The notes: generated from the letters alone by a model not told the origin. 21,211 bases of DNA from DATFYI01 sp035315125 (GCA_035315125.1 DATFYI010000059.1:1-21211), one strand, 5' to 3'. Counted from the first letter of the stretch, positions 7,738 to 14,904 are shown. Program-made: numbers and translations.

Positions 7738-8688
7738 TCAACGTCCGTTGACCAGCAAGACTGCTTTGCCCGGAAAATCTCGGCCTATCAAACGATGAGA
7801 GATTTCAGATACCTGATTCCAGGAAGCTTCGACCGCAATATGGGGGTGTAAATGCCCTTCAGCGACCAGACCGAGCAGCCTTTTAAGCCCGGCTGCGGCT
7901 GTCTCTTCTACCAGCTCATTGAATAAGAGGAAGCCGGAATATCTGGCGCCTGGGATTCTAAAAAACACGGGGCTATTGAAGGTTACCTCCGGTGTAATGA
8001 CAGCTCCATAATTGACGCAAAGTCCGTGCGGGGCGAGCAGACTGAATGCACTGGCTAAAACCGGCCCACCCACTGCGTCTGCAATAAACTGATATGGGCC
8101 AAACGATGCCGCGCCGGAAGCGTCATCGCCAATTACCACCTGCCAGGCGCCCGCTTCTTGAACTAATGACTTATTGGCGGCCTGGTGGATCAGCCCAACC
8201 ACTTTTGCACCCGAAAAGGCCGCCAGTTCAACGATAAACATTCCCACCCCACCTGACGCGCCAGTTACCAATACTTTGCGGGCCAACAGACTACCGCCCT
8301 TTTGAATTACATATAAGGCCGTTAAACCGGCTACCGGTAAAGTAGCAGCCTGGCTGAAAGTCACTTCCGGCGGAAGCTCGGCCAAAAAATCGGTCGAAAC
8401 GGCTGCAATTTCAGCCCAGGCGCCCGACCGAAGGAATCCAACTACACGCGTCCCAGCCGCCGGGCCACTGCCATCCGCGGCGGGTTTTTCTACCGTTCCA
8501 GCCAGATCCCAACCCGGTACATAGCGCTCTTTGGCAGCGAAAGCTGAACGCACTTCACCCCGGTTAAGAGAAAATGCGGCCACTCGTACCAACGCCTGTG
8601 AAGGGCCTGGTACCGGCTGGTCAACATCAGATAAGACCAAATGGGCTTCGGATTGTGGCTCAGCCACAATCGCTTTCATCTTACCCAT
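7738..8688 (-). CDS. Zinc-free MDR oxidoreductase (quinone-oxidoreductase-like)
   Basis: This 316-residue protein is a medium-chain dehydrogenase/reductase. The GroES-like half covers about residues 1-125, with NRGEVRSAF at 42-50 and VPGWDLAGTV at 57-66. The nucleotide-binding half carries VTGASGGVG at 141-149. No cysteines occur at the catalytic or structural zinc positions, so it belongs with the quinone-oxidoreductase-like branch, which generally uses NADPH to reduce quinones, enones or aldehydes. The exact substrate is unknown. AAGGAGA lies six bases before the ATG. It starts 63 bases after sodX on the same strand and could be the third gene of a sodN-sodX transcript, which would suit a role in oxidative stress. 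That link is inference. Confidence 0.85.
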   Translation of the reverse strand: MGKMKAIVAEPQSEAHLVLSDVDQPVPGPSQALVRVAAFSLNRGEVRSAFAAKERYVPGWDLAGTVEKPAADGSGPAAGTRVVGFLRSGAWAEIAAVSTDFLAELPPEVTFSQAATLPVAGLTALYVIQKGGSLLARKVLVTGASGGVGMFIVELAAFSGAKVVGLIHQAANKSLVQEAGAWQVVIGDDASGAASFGPYQFIADAVGGPVLASAFSLLAPHGLCVNYGAVITPEVTFNSPVFFRIPGARYSGFLLFNELVEETAAAGLKRLLGLVAEGHLHPHIAVEASWNQVSEISHRLIGRDFPGKAVLLVNGR

Positions 8689-8751
8689 AGCTGTTCTCCT
8701 TAAAACAATTCAATCAAACTATAATTTTCTGCTAATCCATCAAGCAGAAAC

Positions 8752-9054
8752 TTATTTAGAAGTTTTCGAGATGTGCCAAATGACCTTACCGAGCACATCT
8801 TTTGTCGCAATGGTTCCGATAAGGCGGCTGTCGATGCTATCCCGGTGCGTACCCAGAACGTAATAGCCGTTTTGATCTGATACAAGCCGGGCAATCCGTT
8901 TAATCAGCGTGCCATAGACCTCATGGTGAAAGACAATAACGTCACCTGCTCGGACGTACTTGAAAATAATGGGGATTTTGGATATTAATACAAAATCCCC
9001 ATCCTGGTAATCCGGTTCGAGGCTTACACCGCTTACTTTGAGCAGTTTAACCAT
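8752..9054 (-). CDS. sodX: Nickel superoxide dismutase maturation peptidase
   Basis: This 100-residue protein is a minimal S24/S26 (LexA/signal-peptidase-I type) serine peptidase. S11 in VSGVSLEPDYQDGD (7-20) matches the catalytic serine region. K52 in LIKRIARL (50-57) matches the general-base lysine, and GTHRDSIDSRLIG (68-80) is the signal-peptidase box with the terminal DSR. It has no membrane segment, unlike ordinary signal peptidase I. Its position immediately after sodN identifies it as the peptidase that removes the SodN propeptide so that nickel can bind the new N-terminal histidine. Its ATG shares one base with the sodN stop (TAATG), so the two are translationally coupled. Confidence 0.9.
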   Translation of the reverse strand: MVKLLKVSGVSLEPDYQDGDFVLISKIPIIFKYVRAGDVIVFHHEVYGTLIKRIARLVSDQNGYYVLGTHRDSIDSRLIGTIATKDVLGKVIWHISKTSK

Positions 9055-9554
9055 TACAAAACAGGATAAACGACCTCTTCATCGGGTTTATAAGGAGCCT
9101 TGACCCGCTTAGTTTTGATATTCTTGGTGTCCCAGAAAATTTCAGCAAAGCGGTTGACTGCGCCCAACAGTTCCATAGCAGTTTCACGGCTGGCGGTCTG
9201 GCGGCTTTTCGAACCTAGCTGCATGATCTTATGCACCAAACCTGGCAGCTCGGGATATTTATCCTGTTGAGGCTGTTTGATATAATCGCCCCAAATGACC
9301 CGGATCTCGCGCTTGCACAGCTCGGCATGCTCCTCTTTGACCATAATGTAACGCGACATACTGTTATGATATTCGAGGTTTTCCTGTTTGGCTGCAGTAG
9401 AAAGATCATTCATCAGATCGATCATACGGATGACGGTCAAGGCAGCTACCTGGGCCTGGTGCGGATCATAAATGCCACAGGGGATATCACAATGAGCTTT
9501 GGCGTTTTCAATCTTAAAAACGTGGCTGAGAGAATCTAAAGCTTTATAAAACAT
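9054..9554 (-). CDS. sodN: Nickel-containing superoxide dismutase precursor
   Basis: This 166-residue cytoplasmic enzyme dismutates superoxide to oxygen and hydrogen peroxide. A 20-residue propeptide ends NAKA. Cleavage after A20 would expose HCDIPCGIYDP, the nickel hook, in which mature His1, Cys2 and Cys6 bind nickel and Tyr9 lines the pocket (precursor H21, C22, C26, Y29). The rest matches the four-helix NiSOD subunit: KEEHAELCKREIRVIWGDYIK near 73-93, KYPELPGLV near 99-107 and FAEIFWDTK near 136-144. The C-terminus runs about 20 residues past FWDTK and ends VVYPVL. AAGGAGG lies five bases before the ATG. A promoter with an inverted repeat between its boxes lies about 100 bases upstream. 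Confidence 0.96.
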   Translation of the reverse strand: MFYKALDSLSHVFKIENAKAHCDIPCGIYDPHQAQVAALTVIRMIDLMNDLSTAAKQENLEYHNSMSRYIMVKEEHAELCKREIRVIWGDYIKQPQQDKYPELPGLVHKIMQLGSKSRQTASRETAMELLGAVNRFAEIFWDTKNIKTKRVKAPYKPDEEVVYPVL

Positions 9555-9649
9555 AAAACCCTCCTTTTCAAATTGTGGTGCTGGTTTATATTAAGACAGA
9601 CTGGTTAATAAAAATCCACTCACCCCAAGCCAATGGATTTTCCCATATC

Positions 9650-9678
9650 ATCATATCAATTTGGATTGATAATGTCAT
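9650..9678 (-). promoter_or_regulatory. sodN promoter
   Basis: On the minus strand ATGACA (9678-9673) and TATGAT (9655-9650), each one mismatch from consensus, are 17 bases apart. Transcription would start near 9643, about 90 bases before the sodN ATG. Confidence 0.65.
9654..9671. promoter_or_regulatory. Inverted-repeat operator within the sodN promoter
   Basis: TATCAAT and ATTGATA form perfect 7-base arms around a 4-base centre. The site fills the space between the -35 and -10 boxes and shares two bases with the -10, a position where a bound protein would block polymerase. The same TATCAA/TTGATA half-site recurs at the yceI promoter. The regulator is unknown. Confidence 0.6.
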
Positions 9679-9751
9679 TAAAAGGATATTAGATCCCCGA
9701 AAGAATTTTGTGGGGCTGAAATGATTTCCATAAAACCACCGGTTGATATAA

Positions 9752-9777
9752 AAAAGGCCAATGTGAATTGGCCTTTT
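9752..9777 (-). terminator. Rho-independent terminator downstream of yceI
   Basis: A perfect 10-base stem (AAAAGGCCAA with TTGGCCTTTT) closes a 6-base loop. Read on the minus strand, it ends in six Ts. It lies 25 bases after the yceI stop and before the sodN promoter, so the two units are transcribed separately. Its symmetry could also stop transcription from the other side. Confidence 0.8.
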
Positions 9778-9802
9778 GCAAAACGATCAGAAAGAAATTC
9801 TA

Positions 9803-10354
9803 TCAGGCGAGCATGGCTTCGCTTTCCGCTTCGGCCTGCTTTACAATTTCAACCTCGATAGAAATCTTGACCTCATCGCTAACTAACACGCCGCCTGTTT
9901 CCAAACCAACATTCCAGGTTAATCCCCAATCTTTACGGTTAATGGTTGTGCTGGCGCTGAAACCGGCGCTAACCATACCCCAGGGGTTCTTGGCCTGACC
10001 GGCGTATTCCACATCCAAAAAAACTTCTTTGGTCACATCCCGGATGGTAAGATCACCTGTAATTCGTCCATGATTTGCGTCCAGTAACTCTGCCTTTTTG
10101 CCTTTAAAAATAAGATAGGGATATTGCTCGACATTAAAGAAATCGGGTGATTTCAAATGAGCATCCCGGGCAGATTCTTTGGTGTTGATACTGGCGGCCT
10201 CGATCTGAACATCGACGGTCGATTGGGTTGGATTATCCTCAACAAAATCAACGGTACCGCTGAATTTTTCGAAGCGGCCGCGTACATTCGAGATCATCAT
10301 ATGACGTACGGTAAAGTTAATTTCAGAGTGGGCTGGATCAATTTTCCAAGACAT
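9803..10354 (-). CDS. YceI-family protein
   Basis: This 183-residue protein has the full set of YceI landmarks: WKIDPAHSEINFTVRHMMISNVRGRF at the N-terminus, FFNVEQYPYLIFK near 92-104, and GDLTIRDVTKEVFLDVEY near 119-136. Near the C-terminus are FSASTTINRKDWGLTWN and a DEVKISIEVE strand. The family forms a lipocalin-like barrel that binds polyisoprenoid or other lipid-like molecules. There is no signal peptide, so this copy is cytoplasmic. AAGGAGAG lies seven bases before the ATG. It has a perfect consensus promoter overlaid with a cluster of TTGATAT half-sites, so it is probably strong but tightly regulated, possibly together with sodN. Confidence 0.92.
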   Translation of the reverse strand: MSWKIDPAHSEINFTVRHMMISNVRGRFEKFSGTVDFVEDNPTQSTVDVQIEAASINTKESARDAHLKSPDFFNVEQYPYLIFKGKKAELLDANHGRITGDLTIRDVTKEVFLDVEYAGQAKNPWGMVSAGFSASTTINRKDWGLTWNVGLETGGVLVSDEVKISIEVEIVKQAEAESEAMLA

Positions 10355-10410
10355 TTTAATACTCTCCTTTGATATCGGTTATGATCTATGATCATCATAT
10401 TATTCAGTAT

Positions 10411-10466
10411 ATATCAATATCATATCAAACGATTTGATATCAAAATTATATCTTATCGGATATCAA
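10411..10466. promoter_or_regulatory. Cluster of ATATCAA/TTGATAT half-sites over the yceI promoter
   Basis: ATATCAA occurs four times, at 10411, 10422, 10437 and 10460, and its reverse TTGATAT once, at 10434-10440. The copies at 10422 and 10434 form a perfect inverted repeat with 8-base arms around CGA (10422-10440). TTTGATATCAAA at 10433-10444 is an overlapping palindrome that abuts the -10 box. One half-site lies inside the promoter spacer. This looks like a multi-dimer operator. Confidence 0.6.
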
Positions 10467-10473
10467 TTGTCAA
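10445..10473 (-). promoter_or_regulatory. Perfect sigma70 promoter of yceI
   Basis: On the minus strand TTGACA (10473-10468) and TATAAT (10450-10445), both exact consensus, are separated by 17 bases. The start of transcription would be near 10438, inside the TTGATAT cluster. Confidence 0.8.
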
Positions 10474-10509
10474 GTTAATGTTTTGTTAGCGATTTATAAA
10501 ATTTAGATT

Positions 10510-10629
10510 TAGTACGGGCCGCTTAAATGGTCGAGGTCCGGTGCTTTATGCCCCGGACCTCATTATTGTTCATGCAAGAGGACATTTTCCCCATGCCAAG
10601 AATATTCTATGCCAGAAATTCCCGTACTA
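10510..10629. repeat. 120-base element bounded by a 9-base inverted repeat
   Basis: TAGTACGGG (10510-10518) and CCCGTACTA (10621-10629) are perfect inverted arms. They enclose a strong hairpin, GAGGTCCGG with CCGGACCTC (10533-10561), which has two more pairs inside the loop. No run of Ts follows on either strand, so it is not a classical terminator. The 340 bases between the DUF3052-like gene and yceI hold no supported gene; besides this element they contain only the yceI promoter region and a small TGCCC/GGGCA stem near 10649-10661. Confidence 0.35.
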
Positions 10630-10696
10630 CTTGACGCTTATCCTACGCTTGCCCTACGGGCATAGTACAAAATTGTAAGGTGCCATGCTTAGCAGA

Positions 10697-11095
10697 TCAT
10701 TTTCCCACCCGCTCGGCTGGACGGAAACGCATGGCTGACCAGACTTCGTTGAGCGAAACCAACGTAACGCCTTCCAGTCCCTTTTTAGAGACGATTCCCC
10801 AGATGATATCGCGATTGAGGTCTGAACCTACCTTAGAGCTTTGTTTCGGGTAACAAATCCACAATAAGGCATCGTATATGATCGCTTGTTGGATGCCCGC
10901 TAACTGGTCTTCCAACTCTGAGCGCTGCTTAATAAACCATTGGATAAAATCAAATGTCCCCTCCAATTTTTCTGCCAGCTCCACATTTGGAGGGAGGACT
11001 CCCAATTCTTCAAGATAACCTTGGGGTGGATTCAAGATCAAAATCCGCTGGCCAGATTGGATTCGTAATTTTTTTATCAGTCCGCTCTCTGTCAT
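10697..11095 (-). CDS. DUF3052-like protein
   Basis: This 132-residue cytoplasmic protein resembles the DUF3052 family. It starts with LIKKLRIQSGQRILILNPPQGY (residues 6-27), as many members start with a short helix and a glycine-bounded strand. Later it has LLWICYPK at 77-84 in the place of the LWI(S/A)WPK core, then DLNRDIIW at 92-99, and ends with EVWSAMRF at 117-124, similar to the family's DDTWSGL(K/R)F. The function of the family is not known. The ATG at 11095 is chosen because AGGAGG lies four bases before it; a TTG eight codons upstream has no such support. It follows the DUF4380 gene by about 100 bases on the same strand. Confidence 0.7.
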   Translation of the reverse strand: MTESGLIKKLRIQSGQRILILNPPQGYLEELGVLPPNVELAEKLEGTFDFIQWFIKQRSELEDQLAGIQQAIIYDALLWICYPKQSSKVGSDLNRDIIWGIVSKKGLEGVTLVSLNEVWSAMRFRPAERVGK

Positions 11096-11198
11096 TGCTC
11101 CTCCTGGGTTACTGGTCAACTTTCATTTTGACTAAAAATCTTTAAGATGGGCCGATCTTTTCACCAATCTCTTTCGCCCTGCTCTGATCCTGGTATCG

Positions 11199-12113
11199 TT
11201 ATCCAGTCGATTGTTCCCGCGAAAGGTGCAAAGCTTCAATAATAGAACGGATACGATCAATATTCATTGGGAGATCGGGTAGGCCCGCATAGAATTCCCA
11301 GGTTTCCGGAAAAACAGACTCCTGTCCGGGTAGCAGGTGCTGCATGGGCGCCAATGTCTCCAGCTCAATATACTCATCGTTGCAATAGACTTCGACGTTA
11401 CAACCCATATCCGGGTGAGGCAGCTCCGGCTGGGGCTCAAAGCGTTTGACCAGCAGGACATTATCGTTCAGATAAGCAACCCAACCGCACAAATTCAGGG
11501 TGCCCAGCTTACAGGGTTGCGAGGCTGGTTGAGCATGTGCCAACACATAATCGTCGTCTATCTCCAGGCGTGGGTCGCCCCAGCGGGTATACGACCACAA
11601 TACCAGGTTGCGGTTCGGGCGCAAACTCTTTTCTCCGCTTAGCGCTGGTGACATTGGCAACAGCGCCAGGCCTCCCAGACGCAACTGGGTAATGCCCCAG
11701 GGCGCCAGATCCACCGGCAAATTGCTATCATTATACAAATGATGGGTCAAAGTCAGGGCAGGCCGGTTTGAATCCAGACAGATATCGATGGCTTTGCGAA
11801 TACCTGTCAGGGGCTCGGTAGGCTGGCAAAGACGAACACCGCCGGTGATCTTTTCAACGGACAATCCTTCGTTATCGGGGTAATAGGTGCCAGGAAAGGT
11901 CTCAGGAGCATACGCCAACCGGTGACCCCCACGGAAATAATACGTGCCGTTGTGGGTATCTATCTTTTTATCCGGCACTTCTGCCAGCAGATTCCCGGCA
12001 GCGGATGGATCTTTCAAAACCAAACGTACAATGCGCGGCCCCGCCCCAATTAAATAATTGAGTTGCAAATAACTGTTTTCCAGGCTGCCAACCGGTATCC
12101 CATAAAATTCCAT
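11199..12113 (-). CDS. DUF4380 protein (galactose-mutarotase-like fold)
   Basis: This 304-residue protein carries the markers of DUF4380, a family related to aldose-1-epimerases. These include an early GAGPRIVRL strand near 24-32, GGHRLAYAPE near 62-71, TYYPDNEGL near 76-84, PVDLAPWGITQL near 133-144 and a closing YIELETLAPMQHLLPGQ near 248-264. It lies 25 bases after the cellobiose phosphorylase gene on the same strand and is surely co-transcribed. A reasonable inference is that it acts on the anomeric carbon of the phosphorylase's sugar substrate or product, but no catalytic residue assignment is certain. An AGGA stretch lies about eight bases before the ATG. Confidence 0.75.
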   Translation of the reverse strand: MEFYGIPVGSLENSYLQLNYLIGAGPRIVRLVLKDPSAAGNLLAEVPDKKIDTHNGTYYFRGGHRLAYAPETFPGTYYPDNEGLSVEKITGGVRLCQPTEPLTGIRKAIDICLDSNRPALTLTHHLYNDSNLPVDLAPWGITQLRLGGLALLPMSPALSGEKSLRPNRNLVLWSYTRWGDPRLEIDDDYVLAHAQPASQPCKLGTLNLCGWVAYLNDNVLLVKRFEPQPELPHPDMGCNVEVYCNDEYIELETLAPMQHLLPGQESVFPETWEFYAGLPDLPMNIDRIRSIIEALHLSREQSTG

Positions 12114-12138
12114 CGCGTTATCCTAAAATGCTTATTCT

Positions 12139-14583
12139 CTAACTGAAGACTGCCCTGACCTCGACCTCATCAATTCCGGCTGCAGGCTTTGGAATAACCT
12201 TACCGGGTAATTGCTTTCCATTCACCCAAAGTGCCAATTTTGTGCCAGGGCCAGCCCGTTCCACACTGATCGAATAACGCACGCCTTGATAGCGGCGTAG
12301 TGCTTTGAACCCATTCCACTCTTTGGGAATGACAGGATCGATCATTAGGCCGTCCAGTGTAGGCCGTATTCCCAGGATCCACTGGGTAATGGCCACGTAA
12401 TTCCAGGCTGCTGTGCCGGTTAACCAGGAATTCTTGGCTTCTCCATGAGTGGCGGCATCGCGACCGGCGATCATTTGAGCATAGACATATGGCTCACAAC
12501 GATGGATCTCGCTGATGCGCTGGCGAGCCGATGGATTGATGCGTTTATAATAGTCAAAAGCTCGTTCGGCGCGCCCCAGGCGTGTCTCGGCAATCATAAT
12601 CCATGGGTTGGTATGGCAGAAAATGCCTGCATTTTCTTTATAGCCGGGCGGATAAGAAGAGATTTCTCCAAGCTCGAGATAGTAATGAGTATAAGCAGGC
12701 TGCTGTAAGATGATGCCATGTGGGGTTGCCAGTTTTTCCGCTACAGCATCCAGCGCCTGGGCAGCTCGCCCGTCCTGCAACCCAATTCCTGCCATCACAC
12801 ACATCCCTTGCGGCTCGATAAAGATTTGGCCTTCAGCACAGGTCTGTGAGCCAACAGGTAAGCCAAAATCATCATAAGCTCTTCGGAACCAATTTCCATC
12901 CCAACCATCCACCAGCACTTTTTGTTCCATCTTTTCTGCTTCAGCGCGGTAATGATCTGCTTCCTGGGAAAAGCCCTGTTTTTCAGCAATGGCTGCCAGC
13001 TCTCTGACTGCCAGGACAAATAAACCGCCAATAAAGACAGATTCAGCAACCTTGCCATCTTTACTGGTAGTGGTCTGGAATGATTGCCCGGGGGTATCCG
13101 AAAAACAATTCAAATTCAGACAATCATTCCAATCTGCCCGACCAATTAAAGGCAAGCCATGCGGCCCCAACCGTTCCAGGGTATAACGCATCGCACGCTG
13201 CAGGTGTTCATATAATGGCCTTTCTGAGCCGGGTCGATTGTCGTAAACCACCGGTTCGCTCAAGATGCTCCAATCATTGGTTTCTTTGAGGTAGGCAGAT
13301 ACACCCAAAATTAACCAATGCGGGTCGTCGTTGAAATTACCTCCCACCTCATCGTTACCCCGCTTGGTCAGAGGTTGGTATTGGTGATAGGCTCCGCCGC
13401 TCTCCAACTGCGTGGCGGCCAGATCAAGAATGCGCTGGCGGGCGCGTTCCGGAACCATATGGACGAACCCCAGCAAGTCCTGGTTTGAATCACGGAAACC
13501 CATACCCCTGCCAATACCGGATTCAAAGAAAGAAGCCGAGCGGGATAGGTTGAAAGTCACCATGCACTGGTAGGCATTCCAGATATTGACCATCCGGTTG
13601 GTGTCAGGATCGGGCGTCTCAATCTGGAAGTTCGCAAGCAGCTTTTCCCAATAAGCCCGCAGCTCAGCGAAACTGGCCTCGACCTGCTCAAGCTGGCGAT
13701 ATCTCTGGATTACCGGCAAAACAGTTCGCTTATTAATGATTTGTGTGTCAGGGGGATCGAACTTATCGGTCGGGTCGTTCTCGTGATAACCTAACAGAAA
13801 GATGATTTGGCGGGTTTCGCCCGGTTGAAGTGTTACATTGACCTGCTGTACTCCAACGGGCGCCCAGCCATGATCGATCGAGTCATTGCAGCGCCCGTTT
13901 TCAACTACCGCCGGTCTATCCCAACCGCGATAAGGTCCCAGAAAGATATCGCGCTGGGTATCAAATCCAGCCAATTTTTCCGAGCAAGCAAAATAAGTAA
14001 AATGATTGCGGCGCTCTCGATATTCGGTTTTATGGTAAATTACCGCATCTTGTACTTCTACCTGACCGGTGCTGAAGTTGCGTTGAAAATTGGTGGCATC
14101 ATCCTGGGCATCCCACAGGCAAAACTCAATACTCGCAAACACCGCCAGGTTGGCCGTCTCACTACGCCTATTGGTTAAACGAAGCTGCCAGACTTCCAGA
14201 TTTTCTCCCAACGGAACGAAATAGCACGTCTCCGCTGCGATGCCACGGTAGCTCGAACCAATTAAGGTATAACCCAGGCCATGGCGGCAGGTGTATCCAT
14301 CCAATTTGGATTGGGTTGGTTGCCAGCTAGGCGACCAGTACTCGCCATCTTTTGTATCGCGCAGATAGATATAGCGCCCACCCAGATCGAAGGGCACATT
14401 ATTATAGCGATAGCGAGTCAGGCGGCGCAGGCGTGCATCTCGATAAAAAGAATACCCTCCGGCGGTATTAGAAATCAACGCAAAGTAATTCTCATTCCCC
14501 AGATAGTTGAGCCAGGGCAAAGGTGTATCCGGTCGACTGATCACATATTCACGCTTTATGTCATCGAAATAACCATATTCCAT
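12139..14583 (-). CDS. Cellobiose phosphorylase (GH94)
   Basis: This 814-residue enzyme converts cellobiose and phosphate to glucose-1-phosphate and glucose in the cytoplasm. The length equals that of known cellobiose phosphorylases (about 810-820). The N-terminal beta-sandwich opens with MEYGYFDDIKREYVI. The (alpha/alpha)6 barrel holds GIGRGMGFRDSNQDLLGF at 356-373, GGAYHQYQPLTKRGN at 396-410, GRADWNDCLNLN at 481-492 with D487 as the likely general acid, and YKENAGIFCHTNPW at 648-661, where histidine and nearby residues bind phosphate. These motifs favour cellobiose over chitobiose or cyclic-glucan members. There is no signal peptide. AAGGAG lies nine bases before the ATG. The leader upstream contains a broken lacI-type reading frame and two LacI-family operators. 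Confidence 0.94.
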   Translation of the reverse strand: MEYGYFDDIKREYVISRPDTPLPWLNYLGNENYFALISNTAGGYSFYRDARLRRLTRYRYNNVPFDLGGRYIYLRDTKDGEYWSPSWQPTQSKLDGYTCRHGLGYTLIGSSYRGIAAETCYFVPLGENLEVWQLRLTNRRSETANLAVFASIEFCLWDAQDDATNFQRNFSTGQVEVQDAVIYHKTEYRERRNHFTYFACSEKLAGFDTQRDIFLGPYRGWDRPAVVENGRCNDSIDHGWAPVGVQQVNVTLQPGETRQIIFLLGYHENDPTDKFDPPDTQIINKRTVLPVIQRYRQLEQVEASFAELRAYWEKLLANFQIETPDPDTNRMVNIWNAYQCMVTFNLSRSASFFESGIGRGMGFRDSNQDLLGFVHMVPERARQRILDLAATQLESGGAYHQYQPLTKRGNDEVGGNFNDDPHWLILGVSAYLKETNDWSILSEPVVYDNRPGSERPLYEHLQRAMRYTLERLGPHGLPLIGRADWNDCLNLNCFSDTPGQSFQTTTSKDGKVAESVFIGGLFVLAVRELAAIAEKQGFSQEADHYRAEAEKMEQKVLVDGWDGNWFRRAYDDFGLPVGSQTCAEGQIFIEPQGMCVMAGIGLQDGRAAQALDAVAEKLATPHGIILQQPAYTHYYLELGEISSYPPGYKENAGIFCHTNPWIMIAETRLGRAERAFDYYKRINPSARQRISEIHRCEPYVYAQMIAGRDAATHGEAKNSWLTGTAAWNYVAITQWILGIRPTLDGLMIDPVIPKEWNGFKALRRYQGVRYSISVERAGPGTKLALWVNGKQLPGKVIPKPAAGIDEVEVRAVFS

Positions 14584-14597
14584 GGGGTTTCACTCCT

Positions 14598-14798
14598 TCA
14601 GATTTTAGGCTTTGACCGAGCCACAGCGTTGGATTGGCAACTCAGCCGGTTAATCACTTTCTAAATATTCTGGCAAGTTTCCTGGCGCACCCTGGTATCG
14701 ATGTTGATCAGGCGCGAGACCGTAGGGCGGGAAACTCCTCTTATTTTGGCTATTTCTTTTATATTTTCTTTTTCTCTAGAAAATAAGAGCACTCCCAA
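14598..14798 (-). pseudogene. Relic of a LacI-family regulator (DNA-binding domain only, with internal stop)
   Basis: On the minus strand a frame encodes NIKEIAKIRGVSRPTVSRL, then a hinge-side stretch, a TAG stop at 14663-14661, and continues in the same frame with QSNAVARSKP up to a TGA at 14598. This is the exact order of a LacI-family N-terminus: helix-turn-helix (IKDIAKLAGVS-TVSRVIN) and the QPNAVARSL hinge helix about 50 residues on. The ligand-binding domain is absent and the cellobiose phosphorylase ribosome binding site begins at the terminal stop. No ATG start exists; TTG at 14798, inside operator 2, is the best candidate. It cannot make a regulator and is a decayed gene. Confidence 0.85.
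14784..14797. promoter_or_regulatory. Second, imperfect CelR/CebR-type operator
   Basis: TAAGAGCACTCCCA matches the perfect upstream operator at 11 of 14 positions. Its centre is 75 bases from that of the first operator, close to seven helical turns, which would suit looping by a tetramer or two dimers. It overlaps the beginning of the lacI relic. Confidence 0.55.
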
Positions 14799-14858
14799 TA
14801 TAGCATTAATATTATTGAAATAAATCGTTCAAAACAAGATCAATTGGTTAACAAAAAT

Positions 14859-14872
14859 TGGGAGCGCTCCCA
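14859..14872. promoter_or_regulatory. CelR/CebR-type LacI-family operator at the GH94 promoter
   Basis: TGGGAGCGCTCCCA is a perfect 14-base palindrome. It is identical to the operator described for the cellobiose-responsive LacI-family repressors CelR (Thermobifida) and CebR (Streptomyces). It lies just downstream of the -10 box and covers the predicted start of transcription of the cellobiose phosphorylase operon, which is the place expected for repression. Confidence 0.88.
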
Positions 14873-14875
14873 TTT

Positions 14876-14904
14876 ATAGTATAACTTTTTGGAATCCTTG
14901 TCAA
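14876..14904 (-). promoter_or_regulatory. Promoter of the cellobiose phosphorylase operon
   Basis: On the minus strand a perfect TTGACA (14904-14899) is followed after 17 bases by TACTAT (14881-14876); TATACT two bases earlier is an alternative -10. The predicted leader is close to 290 bases and includes the lacI relic. Confidence 0.7.

Noticed and set aside
10533..10561. Rho-independent terminator for the DUF3052-like gene
   Set aside because: The stem is strong, but no T-run follows it on either strand.
11096..11119. Upstream TTG start of the DUF3052-like gene
   Set aside because: The extra eight codons include the AGGAGG that serves the ATG at 11095.
13807..14664. Two long plus-strand frames (123 and 127 residues) opposite the GH94 gene
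   Set aside because: They are antisense shadows of a well-conserved enzyme and of the lacI relic, with no ribosome binding sites.
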